From the NCBI RefSeq assembly GCF_024199845.1, contig NZ_JANADO010000001.1, positions 3,286,001 through 3,350,000 on the forward strand: a stretch of 64,000 nucleotides of DNA, written 5' to 3'. Below the pieces are notes generated by a model. That model saw nothing but the letters and a program-made list of their open reading frames with translations. It was not told the DNA's origin and did not search any database. Source of the DNA: Bradyrhizobium sp. CCGB12 (GTDB lineage: Bacteria; Pseudomonadota; Alphaproteobacteria; Rhizobiales; Xanthobacteraceae). Each line of letters begins with the position of its first letter. Position 1 is the stretch's first letter. A program made the position numbers and the translations under genes. Below, in pieces: positions 43,990-53,738 of this stretch.

Positions 43990-46362
43990 ATGCAAGAACA
44001 CACCAAATCGTCCACGCTCGAGAACGCTATTGCACTGCAAAAATATGGCGTCGGGCAACCCGTCCGCCGCAAGGAGGACGACACGCTGGTGCGCGGCAAG
44101 GCCCGCTATACCGACGATTTCAACCTGCCCGGCCAGGCCTATGCCGTGGTCGTCCGTTCCACGCACGCTCATGGCATCATCCGCGGCATCGGCATTGACG
44201 CGGCTAAGGCGATGCCGGGTGTGCTGGGAGTTTGGACCGGCGCCGATCTCGACGCAGCCGGCTACGGCCCCTTCACCTGCGGCCTGCCGCTGAAGAGCCG
44301 CGACGGCTCGCCCCTGCTCCAGACCAACCGCCAGCCGCTCGCGACCGACAAGGTCCGCTTCGTCGGCGATCCCGTCGCCTTCGTGGTGGCCGAGACGCTG
44401 GCGCAGGCCCGCGATGCCGCTGAAGCGGTCGAGGTCGATATCGAGCCGCTGCCGGCAGTGACAGACCCCGAGGAAGCGGCTAGGCCCGGCGCGCCGCAGC
44501 TCTACGACCACATCCCGCACAATGTCGCGCTCGATTACCATTATGGCGACATGGACAAGGTGAACGCTGCCTTCGCCGGCGCCGCCCATGTCACCAAGAT
44601 CGACATCGAGAACACCCGCGTCGCCGTGGTCTCGATGGAGCCGCGTGTCGGCCTTGCCTCCTACGACAAGAAGGCCGAGCGCTACACGCTTCAGGTGCCG
44701 ACGCAGGGCGTCGCCGGCAACCGCGCCAATCTCGCCAAGAACCTGAAAGTGCCGAACGAGAAGGTGCGCATCCTCACCGCTAATGTCGGCGGCTCCTTCG
44801 GCATGAAGAACATCAACTATCCCGAATACATGTGCATCCTGTATGCGGCGAAGGCGCTGAGCCGGCCCGTGAAGTGGCTGGACGAGCGTTCGACCAGCTT
44901 CCTCTCGGACAGCCACGGCCGCGCGCAGAAAATCCACGCCGAGCTCGCGCTCGATGCCGAGGGGCATTTCCTCGCGGCCAAGCTGTCCGGCTACGGCAAT
45001 CTCGGCGCCTACATCACCGGCGTCGCGCCGGGGCCGCTCTCGCTCAACACCGGCAAGAATTTTTCCAGCGTCTATCGCACGCCGCTGATGGCGGTCGACA
45101 TCAAGACGGTGCTGACCAACACCACGCTGATGGGCGCCTATCGCGGCGCCGGCCGGCCTGAGGCGAACTACTACATGGAGCGGCTGATCGACCGCGCCGC
45201 CGACGAGATGGGCCTCAACCGGCTGACCCTGCGCAAGCGCAACTTCATCAAGCCGAACCAGATGCCGTTCCCGGCCTCCTCCGGCGTCACCTATGACAGC
45301 GGCGACTTCCAGGCCGTCTTCAACAAGGCGCTCGAAATCTCCGACCACGAGAATTTCGTCAAGCGCAAGAAGGAGAGCAGGAAGGCCGGCAAGCTGCGCG
45401 GCATCGCCGTCGGCTCCTATCTCGAGGTCACCGCGCCGCCGAGCCCCGAGCTCGGCAAGATCGTGTTCGATGCCGATGGCTCCGTGCAGCTGATCACCGG
45501 CACGCTCGATTACGGCCAGGGCCACGCGACGCCGTTCGCGCAGGTGCTGTGCGAGCAGTTGGGGGTGCCCTTCGATAGCGTGAAGCTGGTGCAGGGCGAC
45601 AGCGACATCGTGCACACCGGCAATGGTACCGGCGGTTCGCGCTCGATCACCGCCAGTGGCATGGCGATCGTGGGCGCCGCCAAGCTCGTCATCGAGAAGG
45701 GCAAGCGCGCCGCTGCGCACATGCTGGAAGCGTCCGAAGCCGACATCGAGTTTGCCGACGGCAGCTTCACCATCGCCGGCACCGACCGCAGCATCGACAT
45801 CATGGAGCTCGCCAGGAAGCTTCATGACGGCAAGACGCCGGACGGCGTGCCTGATAACCTCGACGTCGATCACACCAGCGAGCCCGTACCCTCGGCCTTC
45901 CCGAACGGCTGCCACGTCGCCGAGGTCGAGATCGATCCGGAGACGGGCGTCGTGCAGATCGTGCGCTACAGCGCGGTCAACGATTTCGGCACGGTGATCA
46001 ACCCGATGCTGGTTGCGGGCCAGCTCCATGGCGGCGTCGTCCAGGGCATCGGCCAGGCGCTGATGGAGCACGTCCGTTACGACGAGAGCGGCCAGCCGAT
46101 CACGGGCTCGCTGATGGACTACGCCCTGCCGCGCGCCGAAGACGTTCCGAACATGACCGTCGGCGATCACCCCGTGCCCGCAACCACGAATCCGCTCGGC
46201 AGCAAGGGCTGCGGCGAAGCCGGCTGCGCCGGCAGCCTGTCGACGGTGGTGAATGCGGTGCTCGATGCGCTCTCCGACCACGGCATCAAGCACATCGACA
46301 TGCCACTGACCCCGGAGCGCGTCTGGCGCGCGATCCAGGATGCGAAGGGAGCGGCGGCGTAA
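43990..46362 (+). CDS. Molybdenum hydroxylase large subunit (CoxL form II-like), orphan
   Basis: 790 residues from the ATG at 43990. It is an aldehyde-oxidase/xanthine-dehydrogenase-type molybdopterin subunit. GVGQPVRRKEDDTLVRGKAR begins it. TTLMGAYRGAGRPEANYYME has the AYRGAGR form of form-II CoxL, not AYRCSFR of true CO dehydrogenases. GSKGCGEAGCAGSLSTVVNA carries the active-site Glu. It needs a FAD (medium) and an FeS (small) subunit, but none is encoded nearby. The substrate is therefore unknown (an aldehyde, purine or aromatic). Upstream is 209 bases without a gene. Confidence 0.88.
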   Translation: MQEHTKSSTLENAIALQKYGVGQPVRRKEDDTLVRGKARYTDDFNLPGQAYAVVVRSTHAHGIIRGIGIDAAKAMPGVLGVWTGADLDAAGYGPFTCGLPLKSRDGSPLLQTNRQPLATDKVRFVGDPVAFVVAETLAQARDAAEAVEVDIEPLPAVTDPEEAARPGAPQLYDHIPHNVALDYHYGDMDKVNAAFAGAAHVTKIDIENTRVAVVSMEPRVGLASYDKKAERYTLQVPTQGVAGNRANLAKNLKVPNEKVRILTANVGGSFGMKNINYPEYMCILYAAKALSRPVKWLDERSTSFLSDSHGRAQKIHAELALDAEGHFLAAKLSGYGNLGAYITGVAPGPLSLNTGKNFSSVYRTPLMAVDIKTVLTNTTLMGAYRGAGRPEANYYMERLIDRAADEMGLNRLTLRKRNFIKPNQMPFPASSGVTYDSGDFQAVFNKALEISDHENFVKRKKESRKAGKLRGIAVGSYLEVTAPPSPELGKIVFDADGSVQLITGTLDYGQGHATPFAQVLCEQLGVPFDSVKLVQGDSDIVHTGNGTGGSRSITASGMAIVGAAKLVIEKGKRAAAHMLEASEADIEFADGSFTIAGTDRSIDIMELARKLHDGKTPDGVPDNLDVDHTSEPVPSAFPNGCHVAEVEIDPETGVVQIVRYSAVNDFGTVINPMLVAGQLHGGVVQGIGQALMEHVRYDESGQPITGSLMDYALPRAEDVPNMTVGDHPVPATTNPLGSKGCGEAGCAGSLSTVVNAVLDALSDHGIKHIDMPLTPERVWRAIQDAKGAAA

Positions 46363-46380
46363 GTCTACGCCCTCTCCGCC

Positions 46381-46458
46381 GTCATGGCCGGGCTTGACCC
46401 GGCCATCCACGCCTTCGTGCAGCAAGAACGTGGATGCCCGGACAAGCCCGGGCATGAC
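46381..46458. repeat. Palindromic repeat, family B (copy 2)
   Basis: gtcatggccgggcttgaccc and gacaagcccgggcatgac are the inverted arms. It lies between the convergent CoxL-like gene and the leftward hydratase gene. Confidence 0.72.
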
Positions 46459-46489
46459 GATGTAGCGCCAGTGTACCTCTTCCGGCGCC

Positions 46490-47290
46490 CTACGCCGCCG
46501 CCTGCTCGCGCGGCTGGTAGATCGCGGTGTGCTGGCAATGCGCCAGCGGCGTGGTGCCGTTGGCGACGACCAGCGCATCGAGCTCGACGAAGCGATGGCC
46601 TTTCTTCTCGTAGTTCGCGGTGACTCTTGCCCGCGCGGTGATCTCGTCGCCGGTGCGCGCGGCGGACAAGAGCTGCATGCAGCTGCCGACGTGGATCCAT
46701 GGACCCAGAATGGTGTTGTCCACCAACACGCGATTCATCACGCGCTGGATCAGGCCGGGGTGGCCGAGCCCCTCACGCGTGAAGATCGGATCGGCTTCCC
46801 TGACGTCGGCGAGATAGTCGGCCGCGTCCTGACCGGCCCAGCGCCGCGGCGTCGCGCCCAGCCATTTGCCGGTCTCGAACGTTGCCGGGCTGACCGGCTT
46901 GCGCTCGGCCACGACGGGCACCGCGATGTAATCGCTCAAAGCGACCTTCGGCACGTCCGCCGGCAGCGAGGCCGTTCCGGTGGCGCACAGCTCGGTACGG
47001 CTGAACACCTCGATCGTGAGAAGCTCATTGTGCTCGGTCGCGTCGACATCGGCGGTTTCGCCGTCATAGACCGGCTTGATGAAGCGGGCCTCGACCAGCC
47101 CGCGCGACAGAAAATCACGGCCCCAGCGGGCAATCGGCGCGTGCATCATGTAGGCGAAGACATCGACGCCGGGGACCAGCCCGCCGGAAAAGCCGAAGCG
47201 GCGCGCCACCGTGTCGTCATGCATCTTGTTTTCGGATTGCTTTGCGGTGTTGTAGGCCTCGACGCGGTAGGTTTCGAGCCGGTTCGGCAT
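46490..47290 (-). CDS. MaoC-like double hot-dog hydratase
   Basis: 266 residues. [20 protein letters not shown] fits the hydratase loop of the MaoC family, here D/H pair changed to a V-x-G-V context; the second half repeats the fold. The protein resembles 2-enoyl-CoA hydratase or acyl dehydratase proteins of about 260 residues. It should act on an acyl-CoA substrate. No clear operon partner; the upstream UPF0178 gene is divergent. Confidence 0.7.
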   Translation of the reverse strand: MPNRLETYRVEAYNTAKQSENKMHDDTVARRFGFSGGLVPGVDVFAYMMHAPIARWGRDFLSRGLVEARFIKPVYDGETADVDATEHNELLTIEVFSRTELCATGTASLPADVPKVALSDYIAVPVVAERKPVSPATFETGKWLGATPRRWAGQDAADYLADVREADPIFTREGLGHPGLIQRVMNRVLVDNTILGPWIHVGSCMQLLSAARTGDEITARARVTANYEKKGHRFVELDALVVANGTTPLAHCQHTAIYQPREQAAA

Positions 47291-47409
47291 GGGGCCATCT
47301 CCCTAAGTTTCTTGCCTGTATTCTTGTTGTATCAGGGCTAATCGTAGGCATCAGGGAACACCGGTCAATCCCCTCGCCTTTGCGGCCCGAATGCGGTACC
47401 ACGCGGCGA

Positions 47410-47901
47410 ATGAATGACACTCCCACCCGCATCTATGTCGACGCCGACGCCTGTCCGGTGAAGGACGAGATTTACCGCGTCGCGATCCGCCACGGCGTGC
47501 CCGTGAGCGTGGTCGCCGGCAACTTTATTCGTGTGCCCAACGATCCCCTCATCGAGCGCATCGCCGCCGGTGCCGGCATGGACGCCGCCGACGACTGGAT
47601 CGCCGAGCGCGCCAAGCCCGGCGACGTCGTCGTGACATCGGATATTCCGCTGGCGAGCCGTTGCGTCAAGGCGGGCGCCGACGTGATTGCACCGAATGGA
47701 AAACCATTCACGGAAGAGTCGATCGGCATGACGCTGGCGGTGCGCAATCTGATGACGGATCTGCGCTCGGCCGGCGAAGTCACTGGCGGTCCGCGCTCGT
47801 TCGCGCCGCGCGACCGCTCCGCCTTCCTTTCGGCGCTCGACCAGACGCTGCGCCGGATCCAGCGCCGCCGCGCCGACCAGACCGCCATGGGTCAGGGCTG
47901 A
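47410..47901 (+). CDS. UPF0178 (YaiI/YqxD, DUF188) protein
   Basis: 163 residues. [20 protein letters not shown] at the N-terminus and [20 protein letters not shown] in the middle carry the conserved Asp residues of this PIN-like, probably metal-binding fold. [19 protein letters not shown] is also typical. Function is unknown, with a nuclease role suspected. Its stop is two bases before the next gene, so it is probably co-transcribed with the ABC-F ATPase. Confidence 0.85.
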   Translation: MNDTPTRIYVDADACPVKDEIYRVAIRHGVPVSVVAGNFIRVPNDPLIERIAAGAGMDAADDWIAERAKPGDVVVTSDIPLASRCVKAGADVIAPNGKPFTEESIGMTLAVRNLMTDLRSAGEVTGGPRSFAPRDRSAFLSALDQTLRRIQRRRADQTAMGQG

Positions 47902-47903
47902 TC

Positions 47904-49718
47904 ATGGCGCCGCCGCTGATCCAATTGAAAGACATCAGGCTGACCTTTGGCGGTACGCCGCTGCTATCAGGCGTCGAGCTCAACGTCGCGCCATCCGAGC
48001 GCGTCTGCCTGATCGGCCGCAACGGCTCCGGCAAATCGACGCTGCTGAAGATCGCCGCCGGCCTCGTCGAGCCCGACGGCGGCACGCGCTTCGTGCAGCC
48101 CGGCGCGACCGTGCGCTATCTGCCGCAGGAGCCGGATTTCGGCGACCACAAGACCACGCTCGCCTATGTCGAGGCGGGGCTAGCGCCGGGCGACGATCAG
48201 CACCAGGCGCGTTATCTGCTGGAACAGCTCGGTCTCACGGGCGACGAGAACCCGCACAATCTCTCCGGCGGCGAGGCCCGCCGCACGGCGCTGGCCTATG
48301 TGCTGGCGCCCTCGCCCGACATATTGCTGCTGGACGAGCCGACCAACCATCTCGATCTCGCTACCATCGAATGGCTGGAACAGGAGCTCGACAGCCGCCG
48401 CAGCGCGCTGGTGATCATCAGCCACGACCGCCGCTTCCTCACCAATCTCTCGCGTTCGACCGCCTGGCTCGACCGCGGCAAGATCAAGCAGATCGACCGT
48501 GGCTTTGCCTCCTTCGAGAGTTGGCGCGACGAGGTGCTGGCAGAGGAAGAGCGCGACCAGCACAAGCTCGATCGCAAGATCGTCGACGAGGAGCACTGGC
48601 TGCGCCACGGCGTGTCCGGCCGCCGCAAGCGCAACGTCAAACGCCTCGCCAATCTGCATACGCTGCGCGACCAGCGCCGCAACTATCGCGGCACGGCCGG
48701 CAGCGCCAGTCTTGCGGCGGCGGAAGCAGAACAGTCCGGCAAGCTTGTCATCGAAGCGAAGGGCATCACGAAGGCCTATGGCGAGCGCCAGATCGTCGAG
48801 AATTTTTCCACCCGCATCCAGCGCGGCGACCGGCTCGGCATCATCGGACCGAACGGCGCCGGCAAGACCACGCTGGTGAACCTGCTGACCGGCGGGATGG
48901 AGCCGGATTCCGGCACGGTACGGCTTGGGGCCAATCTGGAGATGGCGACCCTCGATCAGCACCGCGAGAGCCTCGATCCCAAAGCGACACTCGCGGAAGC
49001 GCTCACCGGCGGCCGCGGCGACCACATCATGGTCGGTGGCAAGCCGAAGCACGTCGTCGGCTACATGAAAGACTTTCTATTCGCGCAGGAGCAGCGTGGC
49101 ACCCCGCTGGAGGTGCTCTCCGGCGGCGAGCGCGGCCGGCTGATGCTGGCGCGCGCGCTGGCAAAGCCCTCGAACCTGCTGGTGCTGGACGAGCCGACCA
49201 ACGACCTCGATCTCGAAACCCTCGACGTGCTCGAGGAGATGCTCGGCGACTACGACGGCACGGTCATCCTGATCAGCCACGACCGCGACTTCCTCGACCG
49301 CGTCGTCACCTCCGTGATCGCGCCTGAGGGCAACGGCAAGTGGATCGAATATGCCGGCGGCTACAGCGACATGCTGGCGCAGCGCGGCGCCGATTTGAAG
49401 CGCGAGACGGCGAAGGCGCAAGCCCCCGCAGAGAAGAAAGAGGAACGCTCCGCTGCTGCTCCCGCGTCCGCGCCAAAGCGGCGTCTGAGTTTCAACGAGA
49501 AGCACGCGCTGGAAACGCTGCCGAAAAAGATGGAAACGTTGCACGCCGATATCGCCAAGCTGCAGCGCGTGCTTGACGATCCCAACCTCTATGCCAAGGA
49601 TCGCAAGAAATTCGATGACACGTCGGCCGCGATTGCCAAGGCACACGACGAACTTTCGGCCGCTGAAGAGCGCTGGCTCGAACTGGAAATGCTCCGCGAA
49701 GAAATTGAACAGGCATAA
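47904..49718 (+). CDS. ABC-F family ATPase (Uup type)
   Basis: 604 residues with no membrane helices. Two ATP-binding cassettes: [18 protein letters not shown] with LSGGEARRTALAY, and IGPNGAGKTTLVNLLTGG with LSGGERGRLMLARAL. A linker with RRKRNVKRLANLHTLRDQRR is between them. The C-terminal coiled-coil extension (LSFNEKHALETLPKKMETLH ... LEMLREEIEQA) is the Uup hallmark. Such proteins act on ribosomes or DNA intermediates. A DSD1-family gene follows after three bases. Confidence 0.92.
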   Translation: MAPPLIQLKDIRLTFGGTPLLSGVELNVAPSERVCLIGRNGSGKSTLLKIAAGLVEPDGGTRFVQPGATVRYLPQEPDFGDHKTTLAYVEAGLAPGDDQHQARYLLEQLGLTGDENPHNLSGGEARRTALAYVLAPSPDILLLDEPTNHLDLATIEWLEQELDSRRSALVIISHDRRFLTNLSRSTAWLDRGKIKQIDRGFASFESWRDEVLAEEERDQHKLDRKIVDEEHWLRHGVSGRRKRNVKRLANLHTLRDQRRNYRGTAGSASLAAAEAEQSGKLVIEAKGITKAYGERQIVENFSTRIQRGDRLGIIGPNGAGKTTLVNLLTGGMEPDSGTVRLGANLEMATLDQHRESLDPKATLAEALTGGRGDHIMVGGKPKHVVGYMKDFLFAQEQRGTPLEVLSGGERGRLMLARALAKPSNLLVLDEPTNDLDLETLDVLEEMLGDYDGTVILISHDRDFLDRVVTSVIAPEGNGKWIEYAGGYSDMLAQRGADLKRETAKAQAPAEKKEERSAAAPASAPKRRLSFNEKHALETLPKKMETLHADIAKLQRVLDDPNLYAKDRKKFDDTSAAIAKAHDELSAAEERWLELEMLREEIEQA

Positions 49719-49721
49719 CCT

Positions 49722-50801
49722 ATGACAACTCCCCTCGCCGCAAAAATCGCCCGTGAATATGGCACGCCCTGCGCCGTCATCGACATGGACAGGGTCGAGC
49801 GCAACATCGCGCGGATCCAGAAGGCCTGCGATGACGCCGGCGTCGCCAGCCGGCCGCACATCAAGACCCACAAGAACCCGACCATCGCCAAGATGCAGGT
49901 CGCGGCTGGCGCCAAGGGCATCACCTGCCAGAAGCTGGGCGAAGCCGAGATCATGGCCAATGCCGGCATCGATGACATTCTGATCAGCTACAATCTGCTC
50001 GGCGAAGAGAAGATGGCCCGCCTCGGCGCGCTCCAGGCGAAAGTGAACATGACGGTCGCCGCTGACAATTCGACCGTCGTCGCGGGGCTGCCCAAGGCAG
50101 CGGCGGCATCAGGCCGCCCGCTCTCGGTGGTGGTCGAATGCGACACCGGCCGCAAGCGCGCCGGTGTCGAGACGCCGGCCGAGGCGATCGCTCTGGCCCG
50201 TGAGATCGCCGCATCGAAGGGGCTCGAATTCGCCGGCTTCATGATGTACCCGACCGAAACAGGCTGGGCCGATGCGCAGAAGTTTTATGACGAAGCGCTG
50301 GCCGGCGTGCGCGCCCACGGCCTGGACGCAAAGATCGTCTCCACCGGCGGCACGCCGAACCTGAAGAATCTCGGCAAGCTCAAGGGCGGCACCGAGCACC
50401 GCTTCGGCACCTACATCTACAACGACCGCATGCAGGTCGCCGCCGGCGTTGCCAGCTGGGACGACTGCGCGCTGCACATCTATTCGACGGTGGTGAGCCG
50501 CGCTGCGCCCGAACGCGGGATCTTGGACGCCGGCTCCAAGACGCTGACGACGGACACCGGCGGCCTCGACGGCCACGGCCTGATCCTCGAGCATCCCGAA
50601 GCCAAGATCGCGCGCTTCGCGGAGGAGCACGGCTTCCTCGACCTCTCCCGCAGCAACACGCGCCCGAACGTGGGCGATGTCGTCCGCATCGTGCCGAACC
50701 ATGTTTGCGTCGTCGTCAACATGATGGACGAGGTGGTGATGGTCCGCGGCGACGAGATCATCGGCACGCTGCCGGTCGCGGCGCGGGGGAAGCTGCGGTA
50801 G
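49722..50801 (+). CDS. DSD1-family PLP-dependent enzyme (second copy)
   Basis: 359 residues. RPHIKTHKNPTIAKMQ carries the PLP Lys (Lys48). Near the C-terminus, VPNHVCVVVNMMDEV has His327 and Cys329 as Zn ligands of the D-serine dehydratase type; D-threonine aldolases have HxD. Annotation as D-threonine aldolase is therefore less likely than dehydratase or a related enzyme. It follows the ABC-F gene by three bases but is unrelated to it in function. Confidence 0.85.
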   Translation: MTTPLAAKIAREYGTPCAVIDMDRVERNIARIQKACDDAGVASRPHIKTHKNPTIAKMQVAAGAKGITCQKLGEAEIMANAGIDDILISYNLLGEEKMARLGALQAKVNMTVAADNSTVVAGLPKAAAASGRPLSVVVECDTGRKRAGVETPAEAIALAREIAASKGLEFAGFMMYPTETGWADAQKFYDEALAGVRAHGLDAKIVSTGGTPNLKNLGKLKGGTEHRFGTYIYNDRMQVAAGVASWDDCALHIYSTVVSRAAPERGILDAGSKTLTTDTGGLDGHGLILEHPEAKIARFAEEHGFLDLSRSNTRPNVGDVVRIVPNHVCVVVNMMDEVVMVRGDEIIGTLPVAARGKLR

Positions 50802-50826
50802 GGCGCGTTGCTCTCTCGGCCAGCTC

Positions 50827-50894
50827 TTGCGACGAAGCAATCCAGACTACCTCCATGGAGGGATTCTGGATTGCTTCGCTGCGCGCGCAATGAC
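50827..50894. repeat. Palindromic repeat, family A (copy 4)
   Basis: The left arm ttgcgacgaagcaatccag and the right arm ctggattgcttcgctgcgcg ... cgcaatgac form a shortened copy of the family. Confidence 0.7.
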
Positions 50895-50899
50895 GGTGG

Positions 50900-52114
50900 T
50901 TAGCGGTTGAGCCACGCCCATACACCCCTACCCGCGGCCGCACCGGTCGCAAACGACGCCTGCAGCAAATAGCCGCCGGTCGGCGCCTCCCAGTCCAGCA
51001 TCTCGCCGGCGGCGAAGACGCCGGGCAGCTTGCGCAGCATGAAGTGCTCGTCGAGCTCATCGAAGGCAATCCCACCCGCGGTCGAGATGGCGCGCTCGAT
51101 CGGGGCAACGCCGGTCAGCTGAACCGGAATCCCGTTCACCAGATCCGCCAGCTCCGCCGGCGAGAGCGCTGCCAGCGGCCGGCCGGAGGCGATGGCCGCC
51201 TCCTGCATCAGGCCGATGCCGACCGGCGACAGCTGCGCTGCCTTGCGCAGGAAGTTCGCCAGCGATTGCTTGCCGCGCGTGCCTGACAGGCGCGTGGTCA
51301 GCGCACTTGCCTCAATGTCTGGCCGCAATGCAATGATCAGCGTCGCCTGCCCGAGACCCAGCACCGCTTCACGTAGCTCGGCCGACAGCGTGTAGATCGC
51401 ACCGCCCTCGATACCACTGTGGGTGATCATGGCCTCGCCGCGAACCGTGTGTGCGCCGATCGTCAGCGCCACGCCCTTGAGCGGCTGGCCCTCGAAGCGT
51501 TCGCGGAAGACGTCGGACCAAGCGACCGTGAAGCCGGAATTGGCCGGCCGGAGCCTTGAGATCGCAACGCCCTTCGCCGCGAGACAATCGACCCAGGTGC
51601 CATCCGATCCCAGCCGCGGCCAGCTTGCCCCGCCGAGCGCCAGCACCGTGGCGTCGGCTGCGATGACCGTCGGACCGTCAGGCGTTCGAAATTGTAGCTT
51701 CCCCTCGTCCCAGCCAGTCCAGCGATGGCGAAAGGCAAACCGTACGCCGGCCGCATCGAGCTGTCGCAGCCAGGCGCGAAGCAAGGGAGATGCCTTGAAC
51801 GCTTTCGGAAACACCCGCCCGCTGGTGCCGACAAAGGTCGCCTCACCCAGCGCCGCGCTCCAGTCGCGCAGCGCATCAGGCGGAAACGCCTCGACCGCCG
51901 TGCGCAGATGCGGCATCGCCTCGCGGTATTTGGCGAGGAAATCCGGCAGCGGCTCGCTGTGGGTGAGATTGAGCCCGCCGCGGCCGGCCATCAGAAACTT
52001 GCGGCCCGCCGATGGCATCGCATCATAGACGGTGACGCAGGCGCCGCCTGACGTGAGCACTTCCGCCGCCATCAGGCCAGCGGGACCGGCACCGATGACG
52101 GCGATGTCGGTCAG
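50900..52114 (-). CDS. FAD-dependent oxidoreductase (BaiN/HI0933-like, TIGR03862 type)
   Basis: 404 residues. IAVIGAGPAGLMAAEVLTSG is the FAD-binding Rossmann loop, preceded only by CTG ACC GAC; no ATG, GTG or TTG is near. The CTG at 52114 overlaps the SDR stop (CTGA), so it may be a CTG start. Further motifs: FLMAGRGGLNLTHSE and TAGGIAFDELDE with FAAGEMLDWEAPTGGYLLQ near the end. Relatives include flavoproteins of unknown electron acceptor. It belongs to the downstream end of the leftward cluster. Confidence 0.85.
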   Translation of the reverse strand: MTDIAVIGAGPAGLMAAEVLTSGGACVTVYDAMPSAGRKFLMAGRGGLNLTHSEPLPDFLAKYREAMPHLRTAVEAFPPDALRDWSAALGEATFVGTSGRVFPKAFKASPLLRAWLRQLDAAGVRFAFRHRWTGWDEGKLQFRTPDGPTVIAADATVLALGGASWPRLGSDGTWVDCLAAKGVAISRLRPANSGFTVAWSDVFRERFEGQPLKGVALTIGAHTVRGEAMITHSGIEGGAIYTLSAELREAVLGLGQATLIIALRPDIEASALTTRLSGTRGKQSLANFLRKAAQLSPVGIGLMQEAAIASGRPLAALSPAELADLVNGIPVQLTGVAPIERAISTAGGIAFDELDEHFMLRKLPGVFAAGEMLDWEAPTGGYLLQASFATGAAAGRGVWAWLNR

Positions 52115-53028
52115 AGCTTGATCCCCGCCCGCGCTGCGGCCTGGGCCACATATTTCTGCGTCTGCTCGAACGCGCCTTGAAGCGCCTTCGCCTTCGACAT
52201 GTCGCTGATCTCGGCGAAATGCGCGGCGATTGCGTCCGGCGTCCATTCGGATTCCGGCAGGTTGATGCCCTCGCTCTCCACAATCTTGATCACGGCGAAG
52301 GAGCCGGCGCCGGCGCCCATGATGGTGCGGGTCGGCGCGTCCTCGCTCAGCATGTACTCGACCGCGGGTGTGATCGCGTTGGGCTTCATCAGTTGCAGCG
52401 CCTGCGGCGGCAGCAGCTCTTCGGTCATGCGGGTCGCCGCCGTCGGCGAAATGATGTTGACGCGGATGTCGTTCTTGCGGCCTTCCTCGGCCAGCACGTT
52501 CATCAGGCCGACCATGCCGGTTTTTGCCGCGCCGTAATTGGCCTGGCCGAAATTGCCGTAGAGGCCGGAAGACGAGGTGGTCAGCACGATGCGGCCGTAA
52601 TTGCGGTCGCGCATGCCGGCCCAGGCCGCCTTGCAGCAATAGAAGGTGCCGACGAGATGCACGTCGAGCACCTTCTGGAAATCGGCGGCTTCCATCTTGC
52701 CGAACGATTTGTCGCGCAGAATGCCGGCATTGGCGCACATCAGGTCGACGCTGCCCCATTCCTTGGTGGCGCGCTCGACCATGGCGGTGACCTGCTCGAA
52801 ATTCGAGACGTCGGCGCCGTCGGCCATCGCGGTGCCGCCCGCCTTGCGGATCTCCTCGACCACCGCTTCAGCTGGCGAGAGCGAGCCGCCGGTGCCATCG
52901 CGCGCTCCGCCGAAATCATTGACGACGACTTTTGCGCCGCGGCTGGCGAGCCCGAGTGCATGCGCGCGCCCCAGACCATTGCCTGCGCCGGTGACGATGG
53001 CGACGCGTCCGTCGAACCTGATTGCCAT
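52111..53028 (-). CDS. SDR-family 3-hydroxyacyl-CoA dehydrogenase-like protein
   Basis: 305 residues from the ATG at 53028. TGAGNGLGRAHALGLASRGA is the NAD-binding motif and YGNFGQANYGAAKTGMVGL gives the Tyr-x3-Lys active site. The sequence resembles the dehydrogenase part of peroxisomal multifunctional enzyme 2 (17-beta-HSD4), working on (3R)-hydroxyacyl-CoA. It is paired with a MaoC hydratase gene at 53259, which would make that substrate. Confidence 0.88.
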   Translation of the reverse strand: MAIRFDGRVAIVTGAGNGLGRAHALGLASRGAKVVVNDFGGARDGTGGSLSPAEAVVEEIRKAGGTAMADGADVSNFEQVTAMVERATKEWGSVDLMCANAGILRDKSFGKMEAADFQKVLDVHLVGTFYCCKAAWAGMRDRNYGRIVLTTSSSGLYGNFGQANYGAAKTGMVGLMNVLAEEGRKNDIRVNIISPTAATRMTEELLPPQALQLMKPNAITPAVEYMLSEDAPTRTIMGAGAGSFAVIKIVESEGINLPESEWTPDAIAAHFAEISDMSKAKALQGAFEQTQKYVAQAAARAGIKL

Positions 53029-53044
53029 GAGTGCTTCCTTTCTT

Positions 53045-53187
53045 CCTTCTCCCCTTGTGGGAGAAAGTGGCGCGAAGCGCCGGATGAGGGGGTGTCTCGG
53101 CAGATGAGCGTGTGGAGAGAGACCCCTCACCCGGCTTCATCTCGCTTCGCTCGATTTCGCCACCCTCTCCCACAAGGGGAGAGGGTG
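53045..53187. repeat. Palindromic repeat, family D
   Basis: Left arm ccttctccccttgtgggaga, right arm ctctcccacaaggggagagg, with nearer inverted pairs gatgagggg/cccctcac. Such elements are common spacers in rhizobia. A family-B half (ttgccgggtcaagcccggca) lies just beyond, at 53225-53247. Confidence 0.72.
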
Positions 53188-53258
53188 CACCGAGCAAGAT
53201 TTGTCGGCTTTTGAGCAGCGATGGGTTGCCGGGTCAAGCCCGGCAACGACGGGCGGTA

Positions 53259-53738
53259 TTAGGCGAAATAGATCAATCCCAGCCACTCCGCGACCAGCGC
53301 GGGCTTGTCCTCGCCTTCGATCTCGACGGTGACATTGGTGCGGGACTGCAACTCGTTCGGCTTGCGCAGCTTGGCTTCCGCTAGCACGAAGCGGCCGCGG
53401 ACGCGCTTGCCCGAACGCACCGGCGAGATGAAGCGCAGCTTGTCGAACCCGTAGTTCACGCCCATCGTGGTGCCGGCGATGACCGGCATCACCTCGTAGG
53501 ACATGATCGACATCAGCGACATCGTCAGGAAGCCGTGCGCGATGGTAGCGCCGAACGCAGTCTCCTTCTTGGCCCGTTCAGGGTCGACGTGGATGAACTG
53601 GTGATCCTCGATCACGTCGGCATAGCTGTCGATGCGGGGCTGGTCGATCAGGTGCCACGACGACACGCCGATCTCCTTGCCGACCATGGCCTGATAGGCC
53701 TCCAGGGAAATCGGCGGCTTCTTCCAGACTTCGTTCAC
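53259..53738 (-). CDS. MaoC-family (R)-specific enoyl-CoA hydratase
   Basis: 159 residues. ADVIEDHQFIHVDPERAKKE with Asp and His of the hydratase motif, and GATIAHGFLTMSLMS complete the single hot-dog active site. The family hydrates enoyl-CoA to (3R)-hydroxyacyl-CoA. Its stop and start lie next to the acyl-CoA synthetase gene stop (53739), so they are translated together. Confidence 0.9.
   Translation of the reverse strand: MNEVWKKPPISLEAYQAMVGKEIGVSSWHLIDQPRIDSYADVIEDHQFIHVDPERAKKETAFGATIAHGFLTMSLMSIMSYEVMPVIAGTTMGVNYGFDKLRFISPVRSGKRVRGRFVLAEAKLRKPNELQSRTNVTVEIEGEDKPALVAEWLGLIYFA

Noticed and set aside
43981..46578. 865-codon minus-strand ORF opposite the CoxL-like gene
   Set aside because: Shadow frame; no family features, while the plus strand has all molybdenum hydroxylase motifs.
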